A DNA stretch of 64,000 nucleotides from Pseudomonadota bacterium (GTDB lineage Bacteria; Pseudomonadota; Gammaproteobacteria; Burkholderiales; Thiobacteraceae): the NCBI GenBank assembly GCA_021812385.1, contig JAKANO010000013.1:32369-96368 (forward strand), in the 5' to 3' direction. Both the position numbers and the translations under genes were made by a program. The notes under the pieces are model-generated. The model was not told the origin of the DNA. It saw only the letters and a list, made by a program, of their open reading frames with translations, and made no database searches. Every line of letters begins with the position of its first letter. Within the stretch, counting starts at the first letter, position 1. This document shows, in pieces, positions 41,926 through 50,583 of the stretch.

Positions 41926-42986
41926 ACCCGAGTTTTTGGCAAGGCAAACGCGTATTCGTCACGGGGCACACGGGTTTCAAGGGTGGCTGGTTATGTCTGT
42001 GGCTGCAAGCCATGGGCGCAAAAGTTTATGGCTTTGCGCTTGAAGCGCCCACAAATCCGAATCTATATGGCGTAGCGCAGGTGGCGGAAAGTTTGGCGGC
42101 TAACATTTGCGCAGATGTGCGTGATGCAGGCGCCTTCACTCAGGCCATGCAGGCAGCACAACCGGACGTAGTATTTCATCTGGCGGCACAGTCTCTAGTG
42201 CGTTATTCCTACACTGCGCCAGTCGAGACTTATGCGGTCAACGTGATGGGTACGGTCAATCTCCTCGAAGCCGTGCGACAAACCACGAGCGTGAAAGCGG
42301 TGGTTAATGTGACGACTGACAAATGCTATGAAAACCATGAGTGGGTCTGGCCTTATCGGGAAAATGAGGCCATGGGTGGCTTCGACCCCTATTCCAGTAG
42401 CAAGGGCTGTTCTGAGCTGGTAACCGCTGCATACCGCAGGTCTTTCTTGGATGCGGCCGGCACAAACGTGGCAAGCGCCCGTGCCGGCAATGTTGTCGGC
42501 GGCGGTGATTGGGCGGCTGATCGACTGATTCCGGATTTTCTACGCGCGTTGGATGCTGAGAAAACACTAACGATTCGCTCACCACAAGCGACACGTCCGT
42601 GGCAGCATGTTTTGGAACCGCTCTCCGGCTATTTAGCGCTAGCCGAAAAACTTTATACCGAGGGCCACGGCTTTGCGGAAGCGTGGAACTTTGGTCCGGA
42701 TGAAAACGATGCCCGCCCCGTACGCTGGATCGTTGATTACCTTTGCAGCCAAGTTCCTGGTGCCGATTGGCAACAGGATGCTTCGCCCCAACCGCATGAA
42801 GCCAACTACCTCAAGCTCGATAGTTCCAAGGCCAAGACATTGCTTGGCTGGCGCCCGCGCTGGAATTTAAAAACCACGCTGAATAAAACGCTGGCTTGGC
42901 ACCAGTCCTGGCGGCAAGGGATGAACATGCGGGATTTCAGTCTGCAGCAGATTCGCGAGTACGAAGCGGAAGCAAGGGACGCATGA
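41922..42986 (+). CDS. rfbG: CDP-glucose 4,6-dehydratase
   Basis: A 354-residue extended SDR: FWQGKRVFVTGHTGFKGGWL, CLWLQAMGAKVYGFALEAPT, FHLAAQSLVRYSYTAPVETY, VVNVTTDKCYENHEWVWPYR, FDPYSSSKGCSELVTAAYRR (Tyr-x-x-x-Lys), ARAGNVVGGGDWAADRLIPD and PWQHVLEPLSGYL. It converts CDP-glucose to CDP-4-keto-6-deoxyglucose. ATG 41922 overlaps the rfbF stop (ATGA). The rfbH and ascarylose-type deoxygenation genes are absent, so the keto sugar is likely handled by the next genes. Confidence 0.97.
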   Translation: MNPSFWQGKRVFVTGHTGFKGGWLCLWLQAMGAKVYGFALEAPTNPNLYGVAQVAESLAANICADVRDAGAFTQAMQAAQPDVVFHLAAQSLVRYSYTAPVETYAVNVMGTVNLLEAVRQTTSVKAVVNVTTDKCYENHEWVWPYRENEAMGGFDPYSSSKGCSELVTAAYRRSFLDAAGTNVASARAGNVVGGGDWAADRLIPDFLRALDAEKTLTIRSPQATRPWQHVLEPLSGYLALAEKLYTEGHGFAEAWNFGPDENDARPVRWIVDYLCSQVPGADWQQDASPQPHEANYLKLDSSKAKTLLGWRPRWNLKTTLNKTLAWHQSWRQGMNMRDFSLQQIREYEAEARDA

Positions 42987-43546
42987 GTACACGTTTCGAC
43001 ATTCTCAATACGCCCATCGCGGGTTTGCGTCTACTGCAACGTAAGCCCATCGGCGATAGTCGCGGTTACCTAGAGCGCCTGTTTTGCGCCAAGGAACTAC
43101 AGAGCCTAATTCCCGGAAAAAATATAATGCAGGTCAACCACACACTAACGGAAAATGCAGGCATGGTGCGCGGCCTGCATTTTCAACATCCCCCTTATGC
43201 GGAAACCAAGTTCGTGAGCTGTTTGCGGGGCGAGGTGTTTGATGTGGCCGTGGATCTGCGTCACGACTCTCCAACGTTTTTGCATTGGCACGCTGAAAGG
43301 CTCAGCGAGGAAAATCACAAAACGCTCGTCATCCCGGAAGGCTTTTCCCATGGTTTTCAAACGCTGACCGATGATTGCGAAATGCTGTATTTTCATACCG
43401 CCACTTATCAAGCTAGCGCCGAAGGTGGTTTGAATGTACAAGATCCCAAGTTGGCTATCGCGTGGCCGTTGCCCGTGCTTGGCTTGTCTTCACGCGATGC
43501 CGCACACCCTTTCTTGAATAGTGATTTCACGGGGGTAACACTGTGA
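42983..43546 (+). CDS. RmlC-like cupin sugar epimerase linked to the CDP-sugar pathway
   Basis: A 187-residue cupin of the dTDP-4-dehydrorhamnose 3,5-epimerase family: DSRGYLERLFCAKELQSLIP, NAGMVRGLHFQHPPYAETKF (catalytic His in RGLHFQ), GEVFDVAVDLRHDSPTFLHW, LVIPEGFSHGFQTLTDDCEM and GLNVQDPKLAIAWP. The usual KxTxxYxP motif is changed to HTATYQA, so epimerisation may be at only one carbon. Wedged between rfbG and a C-methyltransferase with four-base overlaps, it more likely acts on CDP-4-keto-6-deoxyglucose than on the dTDP sugar. Confidence 0.87.
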   Translation: MSTRFDILNTPIAGLRLLQRKPIGDSRGYLERLFCAKELQSLIPGKNIMQVNHTLTENAGMVRGLHFQHPPYAETKFVSCLRGEVFDVAVDLRHDSPTFLHWHAERLSEENHKTLVIPEGFSHGFQTLTDDCEMLYFHTATYQASAEGGLNVQDPKLAIAWPLPVLGLSSRDAAHPFLNSDFTGVTL

Positions 43547-44769
43547 AATGTCGCCACTGTGCAGCAGAACTCAAATTACCTTTGGTGGATCTAGGTAGTG
43601 CGCCCCCATCCAATGCGTACTTAACGGAGCAAACTCTGCATGCCACAGAAAAGTGGTACCCGCTGCGCGTGCTGGTATGCGAACACTGTTGGCTGGTGCA
43701 AACCGAAGACTTTTCCCAAGCACACGAATTGTTTGATTCTGAATATGCTTATTTCAGCGGTTTCTCCAGCAGTTGGTTGGCGCATGCCGAGCGCTATGTG
43801 AACGATATGGCTGCACGCTTTAATTTGAACGCCGACAGTCATGTGGTTGAGATCGCCGCCAATGACGGTTACTTGTTGCAATACGTTAAAGCCCGCAACA
43901 TTCCCTGCACCGGCGTTGAACCCACCGCAAGCACGGCTGCTGCGGCACGGGACAAGGGTATTCCTATCGTGCAAGATTTTTTTGGTGTACGGTTGGCGAT
44001 GGAGTTTGTCGCCCAAGGCAAACAGGCCGATCTCACAGTTGCTAACAATGTGCTCGCGCATGTGCCGGATATCAACGACTTTGTGGCGGGCTTTAGCGTG
44101 CTGCTCAAGCCGCAGGGTGTGGCTACTTTCGAGTTTCCGCATCTGTTGAAAATGATCGCGGAAAACCAGTTCGATACCATCTACCACGAGCACTTTTCTT
44201 ACCTATCGCTGACCGCAGTCAATCGTATCTTTGAAGCTAATGGCATCACGGTGTTCGATGTGGAAGAGCATCCTACGCACGGTGGAAGTCTGCGGGTGTT
44301 TGCGCAGCGCAGTGATACTGGGCAGCAATCCCGCAGTACGTGTGTGAATGATTTGCTCCAGCGCGAAAAGCAGGCGGGTATGCTCAGCGCGGATTACTAT
44401 GCTGGTTTTCAGGCTAAGACCGACAAGGTCAAAAATGACTTTATAGCTTTCTTGCTGGAAGCCAAGCGCCAAGGCAAAAGCGTCGCAGCCTATGGCGCCG
44501 CGGCGAAAGGTAATACCTTAATGAATTATGCCGGCATACGCCCCGATTTAATTGCATTCGTCGTGGATCGCAATCCAGCCAAGCAGGGCAAATACATGCC
44601 AGGCAGCCGTATCCCAATTGTGGATGAGCAATGTCTCAAGAATGAGAAGCCAGACTATGTGCTTATTCTGCCGTGGAATCTCCGTGATGAAGTGATCGGG
44701 CAACTCGCATATGCAAAAGAATTTGGCGCGCAATACGTGATCGCAGTGCCGCACCTGGAGGTAGTATGA
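43543..44769 (+). CDS. Sugar C-methyltransferase (TylC3/NovU type)
   Basis: A 408-residue three-domain protein starting at GTG 43543. The N-terminal zinc-binding domain has CRHCAAEL and CEHCWLVQTEDFS. The central SAM domain has VVEIAANDGYLLQYVKARNI, FFGVRLAM, NNVLAHVPDINDFVAGFSVL, YHEHFSYLSL and EEHPTHGGSLRVFAQ. The C-terminal domain has VAAYGAAAKGNTLMNYAGIR, VVDRNPAKQGKYMPGSRIPI and DYVLILPWNLRDEVI. This is the architecture of NDP-4-keto-sugar C-methyltransferases, which make branched sugars such as C-3-methyl 6-deoxyhexoses. It should act on the product of the preceding genes. Confidence 0.92.
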   Translation: MKCRHCAAELKLPLVDLGSAPPSNAYLTEQTLHATEKWYPLRVLVCEHCWLVQTEDFSQAHELFDSEYAYFSGFSSSWLAHAERYVNDMAARFNLNADSHVVEIAANDGYLLQYVKARNIPCTGVEPTASTAAAARDKGIPIVQDFFGVRLAMEFVAQGKQADLTVANNVLAHVPDINDFVAGFSVLLKPQGVATFEFPHLLKMIAENQFDTIYHEHFSYLSLTAVNRIFEANGITVFDVEEHPTHGGSLRVFAQRSDTGQQSRSTCVNDLLQREKQAGMLSADYYAGFQAKTDKVKNDFIAFLLEAKRQGKSVAAYGAAAKGNTLMNYAGIRPDLIAFVVDRNPAKQGKYMPGSRIPIVDEQCLKNEKPDYVLILPWNLRDEVIGQLAYAKEFGAQYVIAVPHLEVV

Positions 44770-45872
44770 ATTCCAGAATTCACTATACAAAACCATCGAT
44801 CACCGAAAAAGAAGTCGAATACGCTACTGATGCCGCCCGTAATGGCTGGGGGGAGCGCTGTTATGAGTATATCCATCGCTTTGAAGTATTTTTCAAGCAG
44901 CATTTGGGCGTTAATTATGCAATTGCCACATCAAGTTGCACTGGTGCGCTCCATATGGGTTTAGCCGCGTTAGGGATAGGCCCTGGTGATGAAGTGATTT
45001 TGGCGGATACCAATTGGATCGCCAGTGCCGCTCCCATCACTTATCTCGGGGCAAATCCGGTATTCGTCGATATTCTTCCCGATACTTGGTGTTTGGATCC
45101 GCAGCACGTTAGGGCCGCCATTACTCCCCAAACGAAGGCCATTATCGCAGTGCATCTCTATGGAAATTTGTGTGAGATGGATGAATTGTTGGCGATTGGG
45201 GAACAGCATGGCATCCCCGTCATCGAAGATGCAGCCGAGGCAATTGGGTCGATTTACCATGGCAAGCGTGCAGGATCGATTGGTAAGTTTGGTACATTTT
45301 CCTTTCACGGTACCAAGACATTAACAACTGGCGAAGGCGGCATGTTTGTCACGAATGATGCCGACCTTTACGAGCATGTTCTGACCTTGAGCAACCATGG
45401 TCGCGCTAAAGGGCAGGCAAGACAGTTTTGGCCGGATATGATCGGCTTTAAATACAAAATGTCCAACATCCAAGCGGCTATCGGCTGCGCGCAAATAGAG
45501 CGAATTGATGATCTCATTGCAGCAAAACGCCAAATATTTTCTAACTACAAGACACACCTTTCGGGTTTGCCTGTAAGCCTAAATCCAGAGCCGACGGGTA
45601 CCGTAAATGGCTGTTGGATGCCGAGTATTGTCGTGGAAAATGGTGTGGCGTTTGACCGAGAGCAGTTGTTGGCGACATTTCGCGCTGACAACATTGATGG
45701 CCGTGTTTTCTTTTGGCCGTTGAGCATGTTGCCGATGTTCGATAGCAAACCTGAGAATAAGGTGAGCTATCAAATATTCAATCGAGCAATTAATTTACCC
45801 AGTTACCATGATCTTACTGCGCCGGAAATAGAGCGGGTTGCGCAACATGTTCGCGCATATCTCGGAGCCTAA
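44766..45872 (+). CDS. DegT/DnrJ/EryC1 sugar aminotransferase (perosamine-synthase-like)
   Basis: A 368-residue PLP enzyme: IHYTKPSITEKEVEYATDAA, ATSSCTGALHMGLAALGIGP, GDEVILADTNWIASAAPITY, VHLYGNLCEMDELLAIGEQH, VIEDAAEAIGSIYHG and FSFHGTKTLTTGEGGMFVTN, with the PLP lysine in GTK. The C-terminal part resembles GDP-perosamine synthase (FWPLSMLPMF, INLPSYHDLTAPEIERVAQH). It transaminates the C4 keto group of an NDP sugar; the substrate may be the CDP keto sugar of this operon or GDP-4-keto-6-deoxymannose from Gmd. Confidence 0.92.
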   Translation: MNSRIHYTKPSITEKEVEYATDAARNGWGERCYEYIHRFEVFFKQHLGVNYAIATSSCTGALHMGLAALGIGPGDEVILADTNWIASAAPITYLGANPVFVDILPDTWCLDPQHVRAAITPQTKAIIAVHLYGNLCEMDELLAIGEQHGIPVIEDAAEAIGSIYHGKRAGSIGKFGTFSFHGTKTLTTGEGGMFVTNDADLYEHVLTLSNHGRAKGQARQFWPDMIGFKYKMSNIQAAIGCAQIERIDDLIAAKRQIFSNYKTHLSGLPVSLNPEPTGTVNGCWMPSIVVENGVAFDREQLLATFRADNIDGRVFFWPLSMLPMFDSKPENKVSYQIFNRAINLPSYHDLTAPEIERVAQHVRAYLGA

Positions 45873-45876
45873 TGTC

Positions 45877-46524
45877 GTGAGCGAAGTAATTTTTTGGGGC
45901 GCGACGGGTCAAGCGAAAGTGCTGAATGAAGCGCTTTCAGCAACCGATTACAGGTTGGTGGCGCTGATTGATAACAATGACGTGACATCACCATTTCCAG
46001 GAGTGCCTGTAATGCAGGGCGCTGTGGGTTTGGATAGTTGGCTAGCGCGCCGCGGTGGTGGCAAGGACCTGTTTGCGGCTGTTGCGGTGGGTGGGGCGCG
46101 GGGTCGCGATCGATTGGAATTGATGGATGTATTGCGCTCACGTGGAATGACATTGCTGACTGTTGTGCATCGCACAGCATTTGTCGCAGGTGATGCGCTT
46201 ATGGCAGAAGGCTGTCAAATCTTGGCTCAAGCGGCAGTATGTTCACATGTAAGTCTTGGAAGTGGGGTGATCGTGAATACTTCAGCCTCAGTGGATCATG
46301 ACTGTTTTATCGGAAATGGCGTACACATTGCACCTGGCGCGCGCTTAGCAGGGGAGGTAACGGTGGGTGATCGAGCCTTTATTGGCATTGGTTCGATTGT
46401 GTTGCCACGCATCCATATCGGCGAGGATGCCATTGTGGGCGCAGGCGCTGTTGTGACCAAAGATGTTCCAGCCGGCGTGACGGTGACTGGAAATCCTGCG
46501 CGCCCTCATCAAGTAGAAAACTAA
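45877..46524 (+). CDS. NeuD/PglD-type sugar acyltransferase (left-handed beta helix)
   Basis: About 215 residues from GTG 45877, which has GGAG nine bases upstream; ATG 45847 and TTG 45838 are alternatives overlapping the aminotransferase. The N-terminal PglD-type domain (VIFWGATGQAKVLNEALSAT) is followed by hexapeptide repeats (GSGVIVNTSASVDHDCFIGN, GVHIAPGARLAGEVTVGDRA, FIGIGSIVLPRIHIGEDAIV, GAGAVVTKDVPAGVTVTGNP). It most likely N-acetylates the amino sugar formed by the preceding aminotransferase, a pairing seen in PglE/PglD and perosamine pathways. Confidence 0.88.
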   Translation: MSEVIFWGATGQAKVLNEALSATDYRLVALIDNNDVTSPFPGVPVMQGAVGLDSWLARRGGGKDLFAAVAVGGARGRDRLELMDVLRSRGMTLLTVVHRTAFVAGDALMAEGCQILAQAAVCSHVSLGSGVIVNTSASVDHDCFIGNGVHIAPGARLAGEVTVGDRAFIGIGSIVLPRIHIGEDAIVGAGAVVTKDVPAGVTVTGNPARPHQVEN

Positions 46525-46562
46525 ATCAGTAATGCGCAACACTAAAGAAACCGAGGATAAGC

Positions 46563-47342
46563 ATGGACGCTATTAAACAATTCCGCGAACAGGTACAAGA
46601 AAATATTGAGGGCTTAGGTCGTGACCGCGATATGCAAGATTTGTCACGTATCTGGCTGCGCGATACGCTCAAGCACCGCTATACCTATAATTTTTCTTGG
46701 ATGGGCCGCCCAATCATCCAGTATCCCCAGGACATGGTTGCCATGCAGGAACTGATTTGGTCAATCAAGCCGGACCTGATTATCGAAACTGGCATTGCCC
46801 ACGGCGGGTCACTAATCTTTAGCGCCTCGATGTTGGCCCAGCTGGATATGTGCGATGCAGTTGAGGCGAATGTCAGCTTTAACCCCAAAGCATCCCGCCG
46901 CAAGGTGCTAGGTATCGACATCGATATTCGCGCCCACAATCGTGCCGCCATCGAGGCTCACCCTTTGGCATCGCGTATCCAAATGATTCAGGGCTCCAGC
47001 ATCGCACCGGAAATCATTGAGCAGGTCAAACAAGTCGCGTCGGGTTATAAAACGGTGCTCGTCTGCCTGGATTCGAATCATACCCATGCGCATGTCTTGG
47101 ACGAAATGAAAGCCTATGCCCCGCTGACTTCTGTAGGCAGCTATTGCGTGGTATTTGACACCATTGTGGAGGATCTGCCCGCTGCAATGTTTCCCGATCG
47201 CCCTTGGGGGCCGGGCGATAATCCAAAAACGGCTGTTTGGGAATATCTGAAAACGCATCCTGAATTTGAGATAGATAAAGCGTTACATAACAAATTGCTG
47301 ATTACCGTCGCACCGGATGGTTATTTGAAGCGGGTGCGCTAG
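46563..47342 (+). CDS. CmcI-like protein (annotated family: cephalosporin hydroxylase), probable sugar O-methyltransferase
   Basis: A 259-residue protein with a Rossmann-type methyltransferase fold: VAMQELIWSIKPDLIIETGI, AHGGSLIFSASMLAQL, VLGIDIDIRAHNRAAIEAHP, SRIQMIQGSSIAPEIIEQVK, VLVCLDSNHTHAHVLDEMKA and YCVVFDTIVEDLPA. The N-terminal part (RIWLRDTLKHRYTYNFSWMG, RPIIQYPQDM) is the CmcI signature. Members in surface-glycan clusters act as SAM-dependent sugar O-methyltransferases; the hydroxylase name is historical. A TAAG-rich 38-bp spacer separates it from the acyltransferase, and the sequence AACCGAGGATAAGC precedes the ATG. Confidence 0.85.
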   Translation: MDAIKQFREQVQENIEGLGRDRDMQDLSRIWLRDTLKHRYTYNFSWMGRPIIQYPQDMVAMQELIWSIKPDLIIETGIAHGGSLIFSASMLAQLDMCDAVEANVSFNPKASRRKVLGIDIDIRAHNRAAIEAHPLASRIQMIQGSSIAPEIIEQVKQVASGYKTVLVCLDSNHTHAHVLDEMKAYAPLTSVGSYCVVFDTIVEDLPAAMFPDRPWGPGDNPKTAVWEYLKTHPEFEIDKALHNKLLITVAPDGYLKRVR

Positions 47343-47562
47343 GCGCAGATTGAAACGGCAAAGAGGGGGTTTGACGGCTGAAGATTGAAACTAAACGTAG
47401 AGTTTGTTACTACCCACCATAAAACTTGGAACGCAGAAAATGCGCTATTTAGCCACCTAGTATGGTGTTAATGGCTCGAGACATGCCGGAATTTTTCTAA
47501 AAAACACACGGTTAACGTGTGTAATTTTAGAGCTAATGCGGCACATAATATTGGAGCAATAA
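47343..47562. other. 220-bp AT-rich gap with a small inverted repeat
   Basis: I see no gene here. The only structure is ACACACGGTTAACGTGTGT at 47504-47522, a 7-bp inverted repeat with a five-base centre, about 40 bp before the next ORF. It could be an operator or part of a promoter. It lacks a T-run, so it is not a strong terminator. The next start codon (47563) has TTGGAGCAATAA upstream. Confidence 0.4.
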
Positions 47563-48099
47563 ATGAAACTGCACTTAGGTTGTGGCAAACGGTTCATTCC
47601 CGGATTTATCCATATTGATGCAGTCGATTATCCCCATATGGATCACGTTGCTAGTATCGATAATCTTTCATTTATTCGGGATGATGACGTTGATCTTATC
47701 TACAATTGCCACGTTCTAGAGCACTTCAAGCGGCGTGATGTAGGGCGTGTGCTGCAAGAATGGAAAAGGGTTCTTAAGCCGGGCGGAGTATTGAGAATCT
47801 CAGTACCTGATTTTGCTAAACTCTGTGAGGTGTATCAGCGCTACGGCCAAATTGATCTTATCATTGGGGCGCTGTTTGGACGCCAGGACTATCTGTACAA
47901 CATTCATTACAATGTTTTCGACTTTGCTTCCCTTAGTAGAGAATTGGAAGCAGTCGGGTTCGTCAATGTGCGGCGCTACGACTGGCGTGAAACAGAGCAT
48001 GCTGAAGTGGATGACTATTCCCAGGCTTACATCCCGCACATGGATAAAGAAAATGGCGTGCTCATTAGCCTGAACGTTGAATGCACCAAACCCGGCTGA
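47563..48099 (+). CDS. Small class I SAM-dependent methyltransferase
   Basis: A 178-residue protein of the short Methyltransf_11 type: MKLHLGCGKRFIPGFIHIDA, VDLIYNCHVLEHFKRRDVGR and VLKPGGVLRISVPDFAKLCE, followed by DYLYNIHYNVFDFASLSREL and LEAVGFVNVRRYDW. This form is common in LPS and capsule loci and probably methylates a glycan. A GGAG ribosome binding site lies just upstream. The end overlaps the open frame of the flippase. Confidence 0.87.
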   Translation: MKLHLGCGKRFIPGFIHIDAVDYPHMDHVASIDNLSFIRDDDVDLIYNCHVLEHFKRRDVGRVLQEWKRVLKPGGVLRISVPDFAKLCEVYQRYGQIDLIIGALFGRQDYLYNIHYNVFDFASLSRELEAVGFVNVRRYDWRETEHAEVDDYSQAYIPHMDKENGVLISLNVECTKPG

Positions 48100-48100
48100 A

Positions 48101-49462
48101 GTGCGTTATATCGCAATGCTTTTGACTGCAGCGCTTTCCCGGTGGCGGGCTTTTATTGGTGAATCCCCGTTGCGCCGGCTTGGCCACGATGCTTTGGTAG
48201 CTGCTTTTACATCACTTGCTGCGCGTGCGGTGGGCTTCTCCAAGGAAATTGTGGTGGCAGCGCATTTTGGTCTGTCCGGCAATCTGGATGTGTATTTTGT
48301 GGCCGTCGCATTGATCGGTTTCCCTCTGGCCATTCTGCTCAACGCAATACAAACGGCCTTTATTGCAAGGCTATCCGCCGATATTCCAGAAGTAGACCGT
48401 AAGCGCCTATATGGTCTAACGGTTCTCGGCACGTTGCTGATCCTGGGAACACTTTTGCCATTGTGGCTGTTGTTTTTACCGCATGGCCTGCCTTGGCTTG
48501 CATCGGGATTTCCGCCCGAAAAACGGCATGCGCTGGAAACTGCCTTGCTTTGGCTGATCCCATATTATTTCCTTAATGGCATCAATTTGCTGGGGTATGG
48601 CGTGCTGCAGGCCAAACGTCGTTATCTACAAAATGGCTTGCTGCCTACAGCCACGCCACTTGTCATTATGTTGACCATCCTTCTGATTGGTGCAGCGGAA
48701 GGGTGGCGTATCCTGGCGGCAACACTGGTGGCGGGTGCGTTAGCAGAATGTGTAATGCTTCTTATAACGCTGTATCGGATGGAATATATTGGGATGCCTC
48801 GGTTTTCGGAAAGGAAGGCCATTAAACCCATTTTTGCCGCCAGTCTGGCACTTTTACCGGCTACAGTCATCGGTGCTTTACTCGCGCTCGTTGAACAAGC
48901 TATTGCCGCCTCCCTGGGAGAAGGTAGTAATGCCTCGCTCAGCTATGGCTACCGATTGCCAACTGCGCTGCAAAGTCTGTTTGTTACTGCCATTGGAATC
49001 ACCGCATTGCCGTATTTCGCATCACAAATCGCTCAGCAGAAACACGATTACTGTTTGCATAGTTTTAAAAAAATGTTCTGGGTGCTCAGCGTGCTCGGCA
49101 TGATCATCACGCTTCCCTTAGTTATTTTTTCTTCAGAAATTACCGCGCTGCTTTACCAGCGCGGAGCATTCGATGCCGCTTCCGTAGCTCGGGTCGTTCC
49201 AATTCAGACGGCTTATTTCATTCAGATTCCTTTTGCTCTTATGACCATGCTGGGTATCAAGACTTTGGCGGCTCTCGGGCGTAATGCTCAGGTGAGCGTG
49301 ATTATTGTGATCGCCGGCATCTTACAATGTACTCTGGCCTATGTGCTGACACGTCAATTTGGCGTTGCCGGCATTGCCTGGGCATCGACCGCGATATCAG
49401 CGTTTGTAGCCCTCACCACTTTTTTTATCACGCGAGCGATGTTAGAACGATACACTTCATGA
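48101..49462 (+). CDS. MurJ/Wzx-like lipid-linked oligosaccharide flippase
   Basis: About 453 residues with 12-14 hydrophobic spans, MurJ/MviN superfamily: LVAAFTSLAARAVGFSKEIV, VAAHFGLSGNLDVYFVAVAL, IQTAFIARLSADI, NGINLLGYGVLQAKRRYLQN, SYGYRLPTALQSLFVTAIGI, TALPYFASQIAQ and LLYQRGAFDAASVA. It is shorter than housekeeping MurJ (about 510) and lies in a polysaccharide locus, so it probably flips a lipid-linked repeat unit. Start uncertain: GTG 48101 or ATG 48116 (a TTG at 48077 overlaps the methyltransferase). Its stop overlaps the next start. Confidence 0.82.
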   Translation: MRYIAMLLTAALSRWRAFIGESPLRRLGHDALVAAFTSLAARAVGFSKEIVVAAHFGLSGNLDVYFVAVALIGFPLAILLNAIQTAFIARLSADIPEVDRKRLYGLTVLGTLLILGTLLPLWLLFLPHGLPWLASGFPPEKRHALETALLWLIPYYFLNGINLLGYGVLQAKRRYLQNGLLPTATPLVIMLTILLIGAAEGWRILAATLVAGALAECVMLLITLYRMEYIGMPRFSERKAIKPIFAASLALLPATVIGALLALVEQAIAASLGEGSNASLSYGYRLPTALQSLFVTAIGITALPYFASQIAQQKHDYCLHSFKKMFWVLSVLGMIITLPLVIFSSEITALLYQRGAFDAASVARVVPIQTAYFIQIPFALMTMLGIKTLAALGRNAQVSVIIVIAGILQCTLAYVLTRQFGVAGIAWASTAISAFVALTTFFITRAMLERYTS

Positions 49463-50583
49463 AAAAAGTCTGCCTGTTCAACTTTCCGCCACTGGATGAT
49501 TTCCACGGCTACCATATCGAAACTTTCGATCCTTTAGCATATTTTCCTAAAGGATCGCGATGGCCATTAACTGACCTCATCATCTGGGGTCTGAATGGCT
49601 GGGATCAGCGGCGCGCACTTACTGCGAGTGCCGCTGGCGTGGATCGGCTTTACCGGGAACGCAACCCACATTACATGCGCATGATTGGCGACTTCATCGA
49701 ACGTTTCCGGGATTTCGATCTCATCGTCATGAGCAGCTATAACTTCATACACCCTGAGATATTTGCGCGCGAACTCAAAAAACCGATCAAGGTACTCGGC
49801 TTCATCGATGACCCGCTGTCGACGTATATGCGTGGTATTCCATATCTGTGGCCATTCGATGGCGCTTTTTTTATCTCCCCCAGTTATATAGACAACCTGC
49901 CGTTCAATGAGGCTATCAGTCGTTGGGGGGACAAGCCCGCGACTTGGTGGCCACTGGTTCCATATCCCTATCAGCGGCCTGAAAAAACCGACGAGACGTT
50001 CTTTCGTGAACGAGATGTTGAAGTTGTATATGTGGGCAATCCGAGCGCCTCTAAGGTGGACCGGCTTATCGGATTGAAGCGACACTTCGGCCCGAGGCTG
50101 CGCGTTCACGGTCGTTGGCCGTTCAAGGGGTATATCGGCTATATCCGAGGCTTATTGGGTAAGCCGGTTTATCCTTATAGAGTAACGAGTTTGACGCCTG
50201 AACAGCGCACTCAGCTCTACTGGCGAGCAAAAATCGGATTCAACATGCACGTTTCCGATCAGCCCTTTGAGACCGGCAATATGCGCATGTATGAAACACC
50301 CGCCCATGGCATGATGATGATCTGCGACAAGGCGGGAGCCAATCAGCACGCGCGAATATTTGAGCCTGGCCGCGAAGCGATCTATTACGACACGCCCGAT
50401 CAGGCTATCGAGCTGATCGAACACTATTTGAATAACGATGAAGAGCGCATCCGCATTGCGCAAGCGGGTTTTGAGCGTTATTGGCGGGATTATGAGTGGG
50501 AAAATAATTTATTGAGGTTTCTTAACTGGGGCATGGCGCTTGATCGGCAAAAGTTGGCAAACGGCGCGGACGTAAATCTATGA
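49459..50583 (+). CDS. CgeB-like glycosyltransferase
   Basis: The product has 374 residues from ATG 49459, overlapping the flippase stop. The N-terminal region (VCLFNFPPLDDFHGYHIETF, LIVMSSYNFIHPEIFARELK, VLGFIDDPLSTY) and the C-terminal domain (IGFNMHVSDQPFETGNMRMY, ETPAHGMMMICDKAGANQHA, FEPGREAIYYDTPDQAIELI, ERIRIAQAGFERYWRDYEWE) match the spore-maturation CgeB/Glyco_trans_1_2 type. Specificity is unknown. It forms a tight cluster with the next methyltransferase through a four-base overlap. Confidence 0.83.
   Translation: MKKVCLFNFPPLDDFHGYHIETFDPLAYFPKGSRWPLTDLIIWGLNGWDQRRALTASAAGVDRLYRERNPHYMRMIGDFIERFRDFDLIVMSSYNFIHPEIFARELKKPIKVLGFIDDPLSTYMRGIPYLWPFDGAFFISPSYIDNLPFNEAISRWGDKPATWWPLVPYPYQRPEKTDETFFRERDVEVVYVGNPSASKVDRLIGLKRHFGPRLRVHGRWPFKGYIGYIRGLLGKPVYPYRVTSLTPEQRTQLYWRAKIGFNMHVSDQPFETGNMRMYETPAHGMMMICDKAGANQHARIFEPGREAIYYDTPDQAIELIEHYLNNDEERIRIAQAGFERYWRDYEWENNLLRFLNWGMALDRQKLANGADVNL

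Noticed and set aside
46563..47342. Literal beta-lactam biosynthesis role for the CmcI-like gene
   Set aside because: No other beta-lactam genes occur; all neighbours are sugar enzymes.
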